Source of the DNA: Rachycentron canadum
Lineage: Eukaryota; Chordata; Actinopteri; Carangiformes; Rachycentridae
NCBI GenBank assembly: GCA_038496675.1
Contig: CM076650.1
Location: 17,710,359-17,774,358 of the forward strand
DNA length: 64,000 nt
Reading direction: 5' to 3'
Positions 48,101 to 59,554 of the stretch are shown here, in pieces (within the stretch, counting starts at the first letter, position 1; each line of letters begins with the position of its first letter). A program made the position numbers and the translations under genes. Below the pieces are notes generated by a model that ran no database searches, had not been told where the DNA came from, and was given only the letters and a program-made list of their open reading frames with translations.

Positions 48101-51100
48101 TAAGAATTTAAGGCTTATACTTTCAGAAAAACCTGCGTCTTGTTAGTACGTGGTCTTTGGGGACTTCATGTAATTCTCCAACCTGAGCAGAGTCCACGGA
48201 GGAGGGACCTTTAACACACAAAATTCCAAGGGGGACACACATTGTCTGCAAATAATGTGATCAGATTTAAATGCTAGTGATAGTAGTCATCATAGTAGAA
48301 GGACTTGTAATGTAATATGTGTCTCTCAAATTAACCAATGTTGCAGGGAAAGCGTGGGTACCTAAGAAGAGGGTGGACCCCATCATAGAGAGCGTGACCC
48401 TTGAGCCAGAGCTAGAAGAAGCCCTTGCAAGTGCTACTGATGCTGAACTGTGTGATATTGCAGGTAGCACATACACTCGGACCTTCATACTCATCTTCTC
48501 ACAGTCGCATAGTGTATATCCATAAAGCTTATTGGTTTCAGTATTTTCAAACCAATTTTTATGCATCAAAAGAAAAAAATTAGATTTTTTTTTTGTTTTA
48601 GTATTTCTTTTTTGTAATGCTACCATTTTTATTTGTTTTTGTTATGTTTATAGTGCAATCTCTTGGATTTTTTTTGTAAAATAAATCAATAAATAAATAA
48701 CAGAAAAGAGCACAAAGCCTCTGAATGAGACTGAATTTGCTGCAGGTACAGGTGCAACTGCAGGTCTGATTATTTTTCATGCTCATCTCTGCATACTCAC
48801 TAATCAGTGTCAACACACCATCTCACCTTTAAACTCGCCCTTGTTAATCAACTTCAATCTAACTCTTCCCCATGTCTCTAGCACTCCTTCCGCCTTCCCA
48901 CCACCCTTACCCCTCATCTCTCCATCAGCCCCTCCATTTTTTCCACCTCCTCCATCTTTGCTGGATCTCACTGTTTGCTAGCTGAACACCATCCAGGGTA
49001 TCTGTAGACTGCACACAAATATTTGCATGGAATGATTCTACTCTGCTGTCATGTCTACGTTGTCAGTTTGTGTTAAACAGACAATTGGCAAAACCACATA
49101 GCTCAGGTCACAGCCAGACAGATGTCTGTAACCATACATGCATTACACTGACGTGACATAGAGTCTGTGTAATGCATGACAAATTTTATTACTGTGGCAA
49201 ATATTTTGCTGCATGTACAAACTTTCAATCTGTTGCCATGATATGTCAGTGACTGACAAATCCATGTTTTATACACTGCAAATAAGACTGCTGACTGCTG
49301 AGGTGTCATTAACCTTTGACGTACATTTTAATAAATGATCAATCCCTATGTAGTTAACCTTAAAACACGTGAAAATCACAAATGATAATAATAACAATAC
49401 CAGGTAATAGAAGAAGAAAGCCATTATTTGCTAACTTGAGTTGAGTTTGTTTTATCCACTACCAAAGTCACCTCTACTATCATGCCAGCCTCTTCCACCC
49501 GCCAACACCTCTACCAAGAGCAGCTCAGTGGGTTGTGTTCCCTGACTGTTTATGTCTTTGTAAACACAGTCTGTTCTCAGGCTCTCAATCTCTCTGACAA
49601 ACAGATGAGAAGATAATATTCTCTAAATCATATCTTTTATATTGTATCTTCTCTCCAAACATATTTCAGATTCACTGCTGCCAGCACAGTTCCTTAATGG
49701 ATGACTTCAGAGGCTCATGCCTTGACATCCTTTGTGGGTATGACATAGAGGGTAATAGTCAGCCAACAGAATTGGACCTCAGCTATGGTTTCAAATCCAA
49801 TGCTAGTACATATTACACTGTACAATAGTACAATTAAATTACTGCACCTTGCAGCATACAACTGCTTGATTGGTGAAACACATGTTTGTGATGCAGTGCT
49901 TTTGTGCTGTCTGTATTGGCATGGTGGTCTACTTTTTGCATATAACTAGACAATCAATAAATCAATGGACGGCTTTTTAGCATCTCTGTCTCTGTCTTTT
50001 CTGACACACTGTTTATTCCCTTTGTTCTCGCCATCCTCATTGTGTCTTCCTGCTTGTCTTCCAGCCATCCTGGGAATGCACACCCTGATGAGTAACCAGC
50101 AGTACTACGAAGCCCTGGCCAGCAGCACCATAGTCAACAAGCAAGGCCTTAACAGTACATAAAACACACACACACCTACCTACTGTATGTTGCTCAGTCT
50201 TAATTTGGAGAAATCTGCCATTTACATGTCTTCACTTGATTCAAACACAGATAGATTTTGTGCAGTGTAAAAGTAAAAGTACCTTGAAATTCAGCAGATC
50301 ATTTGAGGGAAATATCACCTCACTCCAGAAAAATGTTGAAGTTGGAGTTTGCTTGGATTGGAATCAAGTGAAATGATCTCATCTTGGCAGAATGTTGGTT
50401 TATTTTACCAAAGATAATAGGCTTAGTCTTTTTTAGTTGTGCTTCATCCATGCACAAATACAGTTACACACATTAAAACTAAGTACACAAGCAGATAAAG
50501 CTAAGCATATACAGACAAACATAGATTGTCCTATAGCTCCTCCAGGACGATCACTGATGAGTCATGTGTATCCTGCTTACACTGCACAGCGTAAACGGCT
50601 TTATGATATTACTTTTATGCTCCCATCACACAGAGACACATGCACACATACATGGACACACAACAGTGAGCTATTGTTTATCTTCATGGCTCCTCCTATA
50701 GATTATCCTCCAGCTCTAAACAGAGACCAAATATCTCATTTCAAAATAAGACGCTTCTCAGAAAGAGTGCCAGTTTTAAAGTTAATATTCAGAACAGTAA
50801 AACATTTTTATTCTGTTTGTTTGAGGGGAAATTCATAACATGGTATCTTGTAAACTGGACAACCTGGCAAAGGAATTTGTTAATTCCTGATATTGTTGTT
50901 GTTTAGCCCATTTCTTAAAAATAATAGATGCTGACCAAATGTTTGAGCTATGCTGATAACCTATTGAATCCTACAATCCACAGAAAAAATATTTTAATAG
51001 GCCCTGATCCTTGGATCCTCCATTATATGTCACTGCAGAGCATTATACAAAGTATCCAGTTCTATTCTACCTCACCTTAACATGTTTAGTCTTAAAATGT

Positions 51101-53182
51101 TAATCTGCCAGAGTTAACATCACAAGTGCTGTTATTCTTGTAATAGTTACAAGGTACTTGTGTTTAATGTTCACTCTGATGGATCACTTATTATCACTTA
51201 TTGAGTGGAGTTCAAATCTATAAAAGTTCATTTTCATACCTCATGAAAATAAATGGAAACCAATTATTGGCATCCTTTTAAAAATGTTCAAAATAAATGT
51301 GAAATATAAAGTGTTTGACTGGGAAAACGTACTTTCATGAATATGTAAAAAGCTATGTTTTGTTTAACAGTTAGTAGTAGTAGCATCACTGTAGGCAGAT
51401 GTGTTTACAGACCAATATACTATCCAGTTGATGATGTTTATAGTGTCGGGAGTAGCACCCTTAGAAAATGGCAGACATGTGTCAAGAGTGGAAGAGATTG
51501 ACTCATATTAGACCTTGTGCAGAAACAATCTGTCTCTCAACAGTCTGCTGCTGTACAGTGTGTCTGTAACTGGTGTATCGCATCCCAGGTGTGATCCAGT
51601 GCACTCAGTATAAACCAGTCCCTGATGAGGAGCCCAACTCCACTGACGTAGAAGAGACCCTGTCGAGAATAAAGAGAAATGACCCCGACCTAGTTGAGGT
51701 CAACCTCAACAACATTAAGGTAAGAGCATGTGTGTATGTGTGAATACCATGTTGCGCTTCTTACTGTCTCTCCAAACTCAATATCACCAAGGTTTAATGA
51801 ACTTTGACTTCATGCTTAGTGAATATCTAACTGTTTCTATATTAATTATATTAATAGAGGCCTAAAAAACTTAACAAAATGTAGTTTTCATATTTTATTT
51901 TTACAGACAATTTTTTTTAAAAAGCTATGGTTAAAGAAATAAACTCATTATGTGTTTAAACCCAGTAATTATATTTTGTAAATGTGAATGTACTAACATT
52001 ACCTTATTATTTTGTAATAGTTCACTTTAGTGCATGAAATAAATTTTTTGAAGCACAGCACATGATTTTATTATTAGGAAATTAGACATAGAGCATTAAC
52101 TGGTTTGGTGTTTTGTTGATGTATGTGATTTTCTGCTCATAGAACATCCCCATCCCGACTCTGAAGTCGTACGCTGAGGCTCTGATGAAGAACACTGTGG
52201 TGGAGCGGTTCAGTATTGTAGGAACCAGAAGCAATGACCCTGTAGCATTTGTGAGTCATGACTGCAACACCTTATGTCTTCATTTCTGAGGAATAGATCA
52301 GTCAAGTTCAACTCATCTTTTATTAAGTGGTTTTATTTTGTTTGATAATAGATAGCAGTGTTTCTGACAACAATCTCTCTGCATTTGTTGTTCCGTTCTA
52401 ACACTGTGACTCTGTATTTTTCTAAAACTTAAGATTCAAAGGATTTCTCAACCAGCCACCTTGTGTTTGTGGTCAGTTATTGTGATTATGGAAACAAAAA
52501 AAACCCAAAACTATCAAGATGTAGTGGGATTTAGATCTTTCTAACAATATAATACCTCAGCCACTTCCTACTATTTTACTATCTAAGACATTTGCATGAA
52601 TGAATCTCACAGAGATCCTTTATGGGGATGTATCCCTCATTTTGGCAAACAAGTAACAGGATTATGAGTGAACGGAGATTTATTATGTGCTGTGTGTCTC
52701 CTCAGGCCCTGGCAGAGATGTTGAAGGTGAACACGACACTGAAGAGCCTCAACGTTGAGTCCAATTTCATCACTGGGACTGGAATCTTGGCCCTTATAGA
52801 GTCGCTGCAGAATAACACCACACTACTGGAGCTGAAGATAGACAATCAGGTACCAAATACACAAACTCATAGACGCATCCCATTTGCATATGGTACAGCA
52901 GACTCATACATACTTACCATGCACAGAAATGTGTGTCAGGTAGTGTACACAGGCCATCTTTGCCACTTCAGTCTAATGTTCCCAGATTGCCTTGTGATGT
53001 GTCATACTGCATAGTTGTACATCTCTGACTCACTGTTTGCCCGTTAGTTCAACTTGTTGAATGATTCACTGATTGTTTTTATCTCTCGCCTTTTCCCCTT
53101 TACGTCCTCTTGGTTTTTTTATCTTTCTTTTCCCATAACACTCCCACCTCTCCACCACAAACCCCACTCCCCCGTTCCTTGT

Positions 53183-53232
<50 letters not shown>

Positions 53233-55934
53233 AACTTACAGAGCCAGCCTTTAGGCAACAAGGTGGAGATGGAGATCGCCAGCATGTTGGAGAAAAACAC
53301 CACACTGTTAAAGTTTGGCTACCATTTCACCCAGCAGGGCCCGCGCCTCCGAGGCTCCAACGCCATGATGAACAACAACGACCTGGGTGGGTTACAGACA
53401 CACACACACACACACGCGCATTTTATGTGTTTTTAGAGCCTTGGCAACAAGAATATGAACACACACTGAATTGAGAACATGAAAAAAGGGATAAGATTTC
53501 AAGTACATACTGTATTTGATTACTGATTCATCTTACTATGCTTTACTCAGTGACATAATAATAAAGAGTCTTTCAGTAGTATTGCATTTGGCAGTGCTGG
53601 TTCTTATGTGCGTCAGTGCTGACACTATCCTCACTATATCTCCTTGAGTTGTGCTTTAATCAGACTCTAATAGAAGAACCACAGTGATATCATCTATTAG
53701 AAGCCTCAGCTAATCAAAACAGTTCCTTCCTAAGTTATGACATCAGCACCAAAAAAACACAGTTTGCATGAGAGGGAGACCAAATGAAACTAGTGAAGGA
53801 AATGTCTCTTGCACATGACACTAGATATTTCTGATTTTATTTTTGACTTTTCTTATTTCCGAAATTGTTTGTATTTTATACAAAACAAAAAAACTCTCAC
53901 AATGACACACAGGCTGAGTTACAGTCAGAAAAAGCTGGTCAACAAGCTCCTCCTGCCAGTTAATAATGCCGACCATGAAACATACGGTTAACTGTCAGTC
54001 ATATCCATTGCTTGTGTTCTTGCCTTTTATCCGAGTCCAGGCAACTTAAAAAATAATCTACTTAATGTTTTTGTGTGAGTGTGTGAACCTCCAATGAAAA
54101 CCAGCTTCGAGAGTGAGGATATGTCCATGAATTTAACTGGCTGCTTTCTCTTCGACCAGATGTTTTTATAGGATTAGTTTTAAACTGAGAATTGTGATTA
54201 TATTTGAGTTCAGGTTATGGTTTCTTTTGTTTCTGATATTTTTATGCATGGTGTCACAAACAAAGGTTGAGTGTATATGTCATAATTTGTCATAATTTTC
54301 CCTCCTCCATCATCTTGAAGCACGAGTCATCAGGTCAGAGTCGGACGGATCCTTCACCCTCACTCTCTCCGTCCCTGAGCTGGAGAGGGCCTTTGGAAAA
54401 AAGTTCAACCCCAAGACAAAGTAAAAAAAAAGAAAAAAACCTGAAACTCAAACACAGCACTATTTGACCGCTCAGCCTTGTCTTTTTTCTGCCAGCATCT
54501 CCTGGTTCTTTTCCAAACCACAAACTACTGCCACCACCTGTCATACTCCTGAGAGTTTCTGTTGCCTCTCCACAGCACCTATCATCACTTTCCTTCTTTT
54601 CGTCTTCTAGTCATCTCTTTGCAAAGGCGACTGACAGCAGCTCCTTAATTAAGCTGTTCCTCTTTGGTGCCTGCTGTAGTCAGAGTATAGATTATGTCAC
54701 CATAAGTTTTTGACACAAAAACTGTAGGAACTTCTGGTCAAAAAGATAACAAACTGAAATATTATGATATCCAGAAACAGGTAAACATGTTAATATGTAA
54801 TAATTCAAACTCAACACAGGTAAGAGAACTTGAACTTGGCAGTTATTGCAGGACTAGAATAACCTGTACATTTGAAATACGCAAAAACAAACTTTACATA
54901 AGTTTAAGTTTGCAAAATGGACATAAAAAGTACTGTAGAGATGCAAGCACAGGTTTAAAGATACTGATCCTATAACAGCATCCACTATATGTCTCTTCTA
55001 TGTTTTAAAACTGGATGAAACTTTTGCTTACGTGAGCTGAATCTGGGAGTTCTCTCTTCTTCTGGCTGTACCATGAATCTGCAGAAATCTTCCTGGTCTT
55101 CGTCTGTTGGGTTTCCTACAATACTTTGCAGTTAACCTGTGCTGTTGTTTAATCTTTGGCCACAATACATCTACACTATCTGTCTCCCTTGGTCTTTTCC
55201 TGCCTCTTGATCTGGGATTTTTATTGTTCTGGCATTATGTGGAGAAATTCTGCCTTCTCTGCTCAGCCTCTGTGCTCGGCTGTCCTCTTGTAAACATTGC
55301 TGCTATCCACATTGATAGATTACCAACTGGGCAAACAGGGCAAACCAGGCAAGTGCCCCTCCAGGTCACAGATAATAGGTTATTGAATGGGCCGATCATA
55401 CAGAGACAAAAACAACTACAAACCGTGCCTGAAATCTGGGGGGCTATGTAAGGGAGGGGTGAGGGTCTTTTACCTGTCTGTGCCCAGGAGCTAATTGTCG
55501 CTAGACCCCTGCTCTGATCTTATCATTGTCTTACCTATGTCTCTTTTTCTCTTTTTCCTTTAAGAGCTCTTGCTCAAGTCATTTTCTTTTGCAGCCACTA
55601 GTAGTAAGTGTTGTAACTTTGATCTTTCTATTTTGCTCTCTGAAAGCTTTTCTTTTGCTTTATGCAAAGCAAACAAGGCAGGTCAACTTTGCTTTGCTTT
55701 AACAAAAGATTATGATGATGACAACCCTTCCTGTATCTGGTTTGTCTTAATTTTTTTATTTCTAATTTTTGTCTCCTTCCTTCCTTCTATCCTCTCATCC
55801 TTTCACCTCTCTTTCCTCCTCACCTTTTGTCCTGTCTTTCTTTCTTTCTTCCTCCATCCTCTTCTCGATCTATAGTAAGAAAGAGAAGGCTTGAGGGAGG
55901 ACCCATCTTCCCTAAGTGCCGGACGAATGTGTAG
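43583..55934 (+). CDS. tmod1: Tropomodulin 1, actin pointed-end capping protein
   Basis: Caps the slow-growing end of actin filaments with tropomyosin, in the red-cell membrane skeleton and in muscle thin filaments. Nine coding exons: 43583-43705, 47142-47298, 48347-48463, 50065-50154, 51589-51719, 52143-52250, 52706-52849, 53242-53386, 55876-55934. They give 357 residues (human 359). The N-terminal tropomyosin-binding helix carries [39 protein letters not shown] and the [15 protein letters not shown] stretch mark the actin-binding region. LRR repeats start at about residue 165, with [33 protein letters not shown] and [14 protein letters not shown]. The end is [18 protein letters not shown]. 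The ATG follows a 14-base non-coding start of its exon. The acceptor of the 53242 exon sits 11 bases after a (CT)n microsatellite. An alternative last exon is listed separately. Confidence 0.95.
44320..44850. mobile_element. Non-autonomous interspersed repeat in tmod1 intron
   Basis: The stretch contains phrases I associate with a very common teleost dispersed repeat: GGCCATCGCCATCTTG, GTCAATCACACTGTAGCC, CATGCCCTAATGCATACC, a CATAGACTTAAATACAGTC-like line, GGAGTCGCCCCCTGATGG and TTTATATACAGTCTATG. There is no open frame, so it is a non-autonomous element. The family name is not known to me and its ends are approximate. It lies in the 3.4 kb intron 43706-47141, which otherwise shows only microsatellites and an inverted repeat. 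Confidence 0.65.
45105..45154. repeat. (TG)n microsatellite
   Basis: About 25 perfect TG units in the large tmod1 intron. Confidence 0.95.
46753..46802. repeat. 13-bp inverted repeat with 24-base spacer in tmod1 intron
   Basis: Arms ACTTTCAAAATGA (46753-46765) and TCATTTTGAAAGT (46790-46802). The layout could be a short hairpin or the remnant of a tiny terminal-inverted-repeat element. Confidence 0.7.
47541..47566. repeat. Perfect 12-bp inverted repeat in tmod1 intron
   Basis: Arms TTTTAATTCCCT (47541-47552) and AGGGAATTAAAA (47555-47566), separated by only two bases, in the intron after exon 47142-47298. Confidence 0.8.
53184..53230. repeat. (CT)n microsatellite abutting a tmod1 splice acceptor
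   Basis: Twenty-three CT units end 11 bases before the exon 53242-53386. The repeat therefore supplies the polypyrimidine tract of that acceptor. Confidence 0.9.
54321..54424 (+). CDS. tmod1: Candidate alternative C-terminal exon of tmod1
   Basis: Between the exons 53242-53386 and 55876-55934, a CTTGAAG acceptor is followed by a frame that joins the preceding exon in phase (G|CA gives Ala). It runs 34 codons to TAA, from [20 protein letters not shown] to GKKFNPKTK. The coding part is more GC-rich and less repetitive than its flanks. Use as a last exon gives a 372-residue protein lacking the usual RKRRL...KCRTNV tail. Alternatively the bases before GTAAAA at 54421 could be a 100-nt cassette; the next exon is then read in another frame and ends after six codons (NKKEKA). 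I do not recognise this tail from known tropomodulins. No transcript evidence is available here. Confidence 0.45.
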
Positions 55935-58082
55935 AAACCAGGGTTACCTTCAATTACTCTCCCTTGACCTCCATCATGTTTTCGGAACCTCTTCTCTTCT
56001 TCAGCCTCATAACCACTGACGTAAGAAAAAACACAACCACCACGTTAGGTTTGGTTGTTTAGAGTTTTAGAGAAAAATTTTGAACTCTTACTGCTCTCTA
56101 GACCTTTTTAGTAGATATTAGAAGATCCAATTAGAGCATTGTCAGCATTGTTCCTCTGAGCTTCCAGTTCATGCAAAAAGAGACGAGACTGGTAGTATTT
56201 TTTGGCTTGGACGACAATATCTACAGCTCTTTGTATGAACTAACCAGTCATTGCTCATCGTCTTCTTGAATCCTTTAATATCTTATAAAGTGTCTAGATT
56301 ACATAATAAAGGGGCCAGAGGTCTGGCTTTGAGTGAGGGCCCATTTGAAAGGTGACAGGCCACTTTAATACATCTGTGTTCCTATTGAGTTTAATTAATT
56401 CTAATTATTATTATTATTGTGCTGTAAATGATTTGTGCTGTCATTACTGTTGTTCCCAACAGTTTCTGAGGTTGCTTCAAGGTCAACATACACAGTATTT
56501 TCTACCAATTATAGACCAAAGCCCATATTAATTTGACATGGAAAATGGAAAAACAACCTATGTGGGATACTATAATGTCACATTTTGACACAACCATTGT
56601 TAAATCTTATTATATCTTAAAGCCTTTTCCATAGTTGGTCTAAACAGTATTTCAGTGATTCACTGTCCTCAGATACTAAGCTATACAGATTCTTCAGTAA
56701 CATAGATTTATAAACCTGGCTACTGTGAGATGTGTCGCTATATATAGATTATATTTATTTGTGACAGACCTGGGAAAGAGTCAGAAAGAAATTCAGATAC
56801 TTGACATAACTTGAGTCAATTGTGCTGGATAGTGTAAAAAATGGTGTAAAATGTTGCTGTAAATGAAAATGTACACTCTAATTACACTTTATACTGTTAC
56901 ACTAACAAACCTTCATATTAGCAGTCTCTGCAGAGAAATCCTACTTGCTGGGAATGATAACTATCACTTCAAATCAAAAATCTACTGTAAAATATCCTGC
57001 AAACACCACCTGGTCATATAGAAGTAACTCAATTCAGTAATAATCCAAAGCACTACAAGTATTTGAATGAATAACTGCTACTGCTACACTTTCAACCAGG
57101 TCTGGTTTGTTGATTGTTTGTGTTTGTTTATTTTTATTTACTGGAGCTAAAAAAGTTTGCTATAATATGAACTGGTTGGTACTGTTGACTTAATGTTTAT
57201 TACAGGTTTCACTTTAACGCCTCAATCCAGGTTTGAACGATTTCAATAATGGATGTTAGACACAGATTTAAAAACACAGGAAACCTCTCACTTCTGTACA
57301 GCTTTCAGATTATGCTGATCCATTTTTTTAGATGAGGGAATGTCAATTTGTAGTTTCAAAATGCTTGTTACCTCTCTGAATTGCGGTATTACACTTTACA
57401 GATCTTGATCTGTAAAGAGTTCATATTGATGGAAATGCTCTCAAAGGTACAACATTGTTTATGACTATGTTACCAACTCATATGTCCAACTCTATGTTCA
57501 AAATGATAAACACTGTATATTTGGCAGCACTTCATAAGATTTCTTGTCTGTTTCAAACCAACAGGGAAATGAGAAAAAATAAGGCTTTGCTACTGTCTAA
57601 CCAGGAGCCAAAGCACTCAGTCAAAATCACAAGAAAAGATTTGCACTTACAAATTTTTTCAAGATGAAATGTTTCTGTATTTCATGTATAAAGAATGGGT
57701 AAACTACCAGTTACAGACTTGAAGGTAAAACTGCTTCCACCATCCATGTTAGTGATACTGATACTAGTGATACTGACAAAGATTGAAAAAAATAAAAATA
57801 AAATCTGACAGCACATTTGAGGGTGAGACAACCCATTTAATGTAATTTGATACAGTATCACTGCTTTGTTACTTTCTTGTCAGGGCTGTGGGTGTTGTTG
57901 AACAAATGCTTATTAGTGGATGTAAACATTTGTACAACAGTAAGAAGCTGAATGCCAAAGGGGGCGAGGACTCTTCCCCCACCACTCCTCTGTCCAGTGT
58001 TTTCTGATATTTTAGTGTTTGACTCTGTTTTGTTAGATAGTTCACCTTCTTTGGTTGAATTTTTGTTTATGGGATAAATAAA
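55935..58082 (+). other. tmod1: tmod1 3' untranslated region (extent uncertain)
   Basis: AT-rich non-coding DNA after the canonical tmod1 stop. Poly(A) signal candidates are AATAAA at 56305-56310 and AATAAA at 58077-58082, the latter followed by an A run and a GT-rich stretch. Human TMOD1 also has a sizeable 3' UTR. No other gene is seen here. Confidence 0.5.
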
Positions 58083-58849
58083 GCTTGAAAATAAAAAAAA
58101 AAATAAAAAAGTGTCCTTGTGCTTGAACTGGACATTTTCCCTGACTATGTAGAACAAAATGTTCTCCCATTTAGAGACAACAGTGACTCTCAGTGGCTGA
58201 TGGGAAGAAATACACCACATATACCTCTATTACTTTATTTTATCCACTTTTAAAGAGTTATCCCCTGTCTATATTTTCAGTGTACAAATACAGATGGGAG
58301 CCCTTGTGATATCTGGATCTTGTCAGTGAAGAAAAGTGTTTGTCTCAGCTCTTTTACTATGAGAAACTATGCATGGTATGAGGTACCAAAGTTTTTACTC
58401 ATTAATCAGTTTGAATTATGGAGATACAGTTGGTTGGCGGCTGGTATATAGCAGACATACAGAGCTATAAAATGTAAAATATTTAGTATTTTCTGATTTC
58501 ATGCTCTCTTCTGATCTAATATAACTTATTTAGTTACAGACTGCTGGAGATTTTCTAAATAATTTATTGATCAGTTTTTCCAGAATGGTAATAGACCTGT
58601 TCACAGCAGACATTTACTGCTGTGTATTGCACTGGTTTTATCATTAATGTTGGCTCTGTTCTATTCAACGGCTCAAAACCAGGACAGAAGCAGCTAAACA
58701 GAAACATTTATTACTTACGCCTGTGTTTTTTGTCTCTCTCTCTCTCTCTCTCTTTCCCTCCCCCATGCATTTATATCACATTACTACATGTCATTAACTG
58801 TCATTAACGTTTCTCTCCTTTAGTTTGTTCTTTTCTCTCCTGTCCTTAT

Positions 58850-59350
58850 TCTGCAGGTATTGAATCACAGCTGCCACCATGCTCCTGCTCAACATCTGCT
58901 GCTGCAATAATTATTATATAGTTATTATTATTTCTAATGTCAATACTAACACTATTATTATTATTATTGCTTGCTTTATTATTTTAATTTACTGTTGTTA
59001 TTATTCACTATTTATATTAGTGTCAGTCACTGCCATTATCATTAATATTCTTTACATCTGTATGTTTTGCTTGTATTCCTTTGCACTCTCTATTCTCCTG
59101 CTCTTTCTCTCTCTCTCTCTCTCTCTCAGCCCAACCGGTCGAGGCGGATGGCCACCCACCCTGAGTCTGGTTATGTTTGAGGTTTCTGCCCTTTTAAAAG
59201 GACATTTGCCTGCTACCATCACAAAGTGCTGCTCATGGTGGGATTTGTTGGGTAAATTTAAATAACTCTATAAAAAGTTTGGTCTAAATCTGCTCTATGT
59301 GTAAAATGCCTTGAGGTGACTTTGTTACTATTTGGTGCAATATATTTTTT
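58850..59350 (+). mobile_element. 3' end of a fish retroelement-type repeat (possibly Rex1-like)
   Basis: An AT-rich trinucleotide zone and a (TC)n run lead into the phrases AACCGGTCGAGGCGGATGGC, GTTTGAGGTTTCTGCC, CTCATGGTGGGATTTGTTGG, GGTCTAAATCTGCTCTATG and TGCCTTGAGGTGACTTTGTT. The block ends in an AT-rich tail near 59350. I know this wording as the 3' end of an abundant teleost repeat, which I tentatively link to Rex1-type non-LTR retrotransposons. No reverse-transcriptase frame remains, so it is a 5'-truncated copy. The short open frame 58879-59265 is part of it. Confidence 0.6.
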
Positions 59351-59554
59351 TTGTTAGAAAGGCCTATATAAGATTCAAGGCACTCGATGTGAACAAAAAC
59401 CTGAATGTACATATAATACACTCACTCAATGGAAGAAACTTCAAGCTTGTTGGCTTTTGGTGTTTCACCTACACCTGTTCATGCCAGTTTGAAGCCAACC
59501 CCCACATCACTAAGAAAAGAGGATAAAGCATGTTTCATGTCTGTGAACAAGGTT

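Noticed and set aside
53066..53305. Overlapping frames on both strands around 53.1-53.4 kb
   Set aside because: They are Ser-Leu or Arg-Glu runs produced by the (CT)n microsatellite, plus the tmod1 exon read in wrong frames.
55107..55451. Open frame of 114 codons in the last tmod1 intron
   Set aside because: Low-complexity Cys/Leu-rich translation, no homology I can recognise, no splice signals tying it to tmod1.
58879..59265. Open frame of 128 codons
   Set aside because: It lies wholly in an interspersed repeat with AT trinucleotide and (TC)n sequence and shows no retroelement protein motif.
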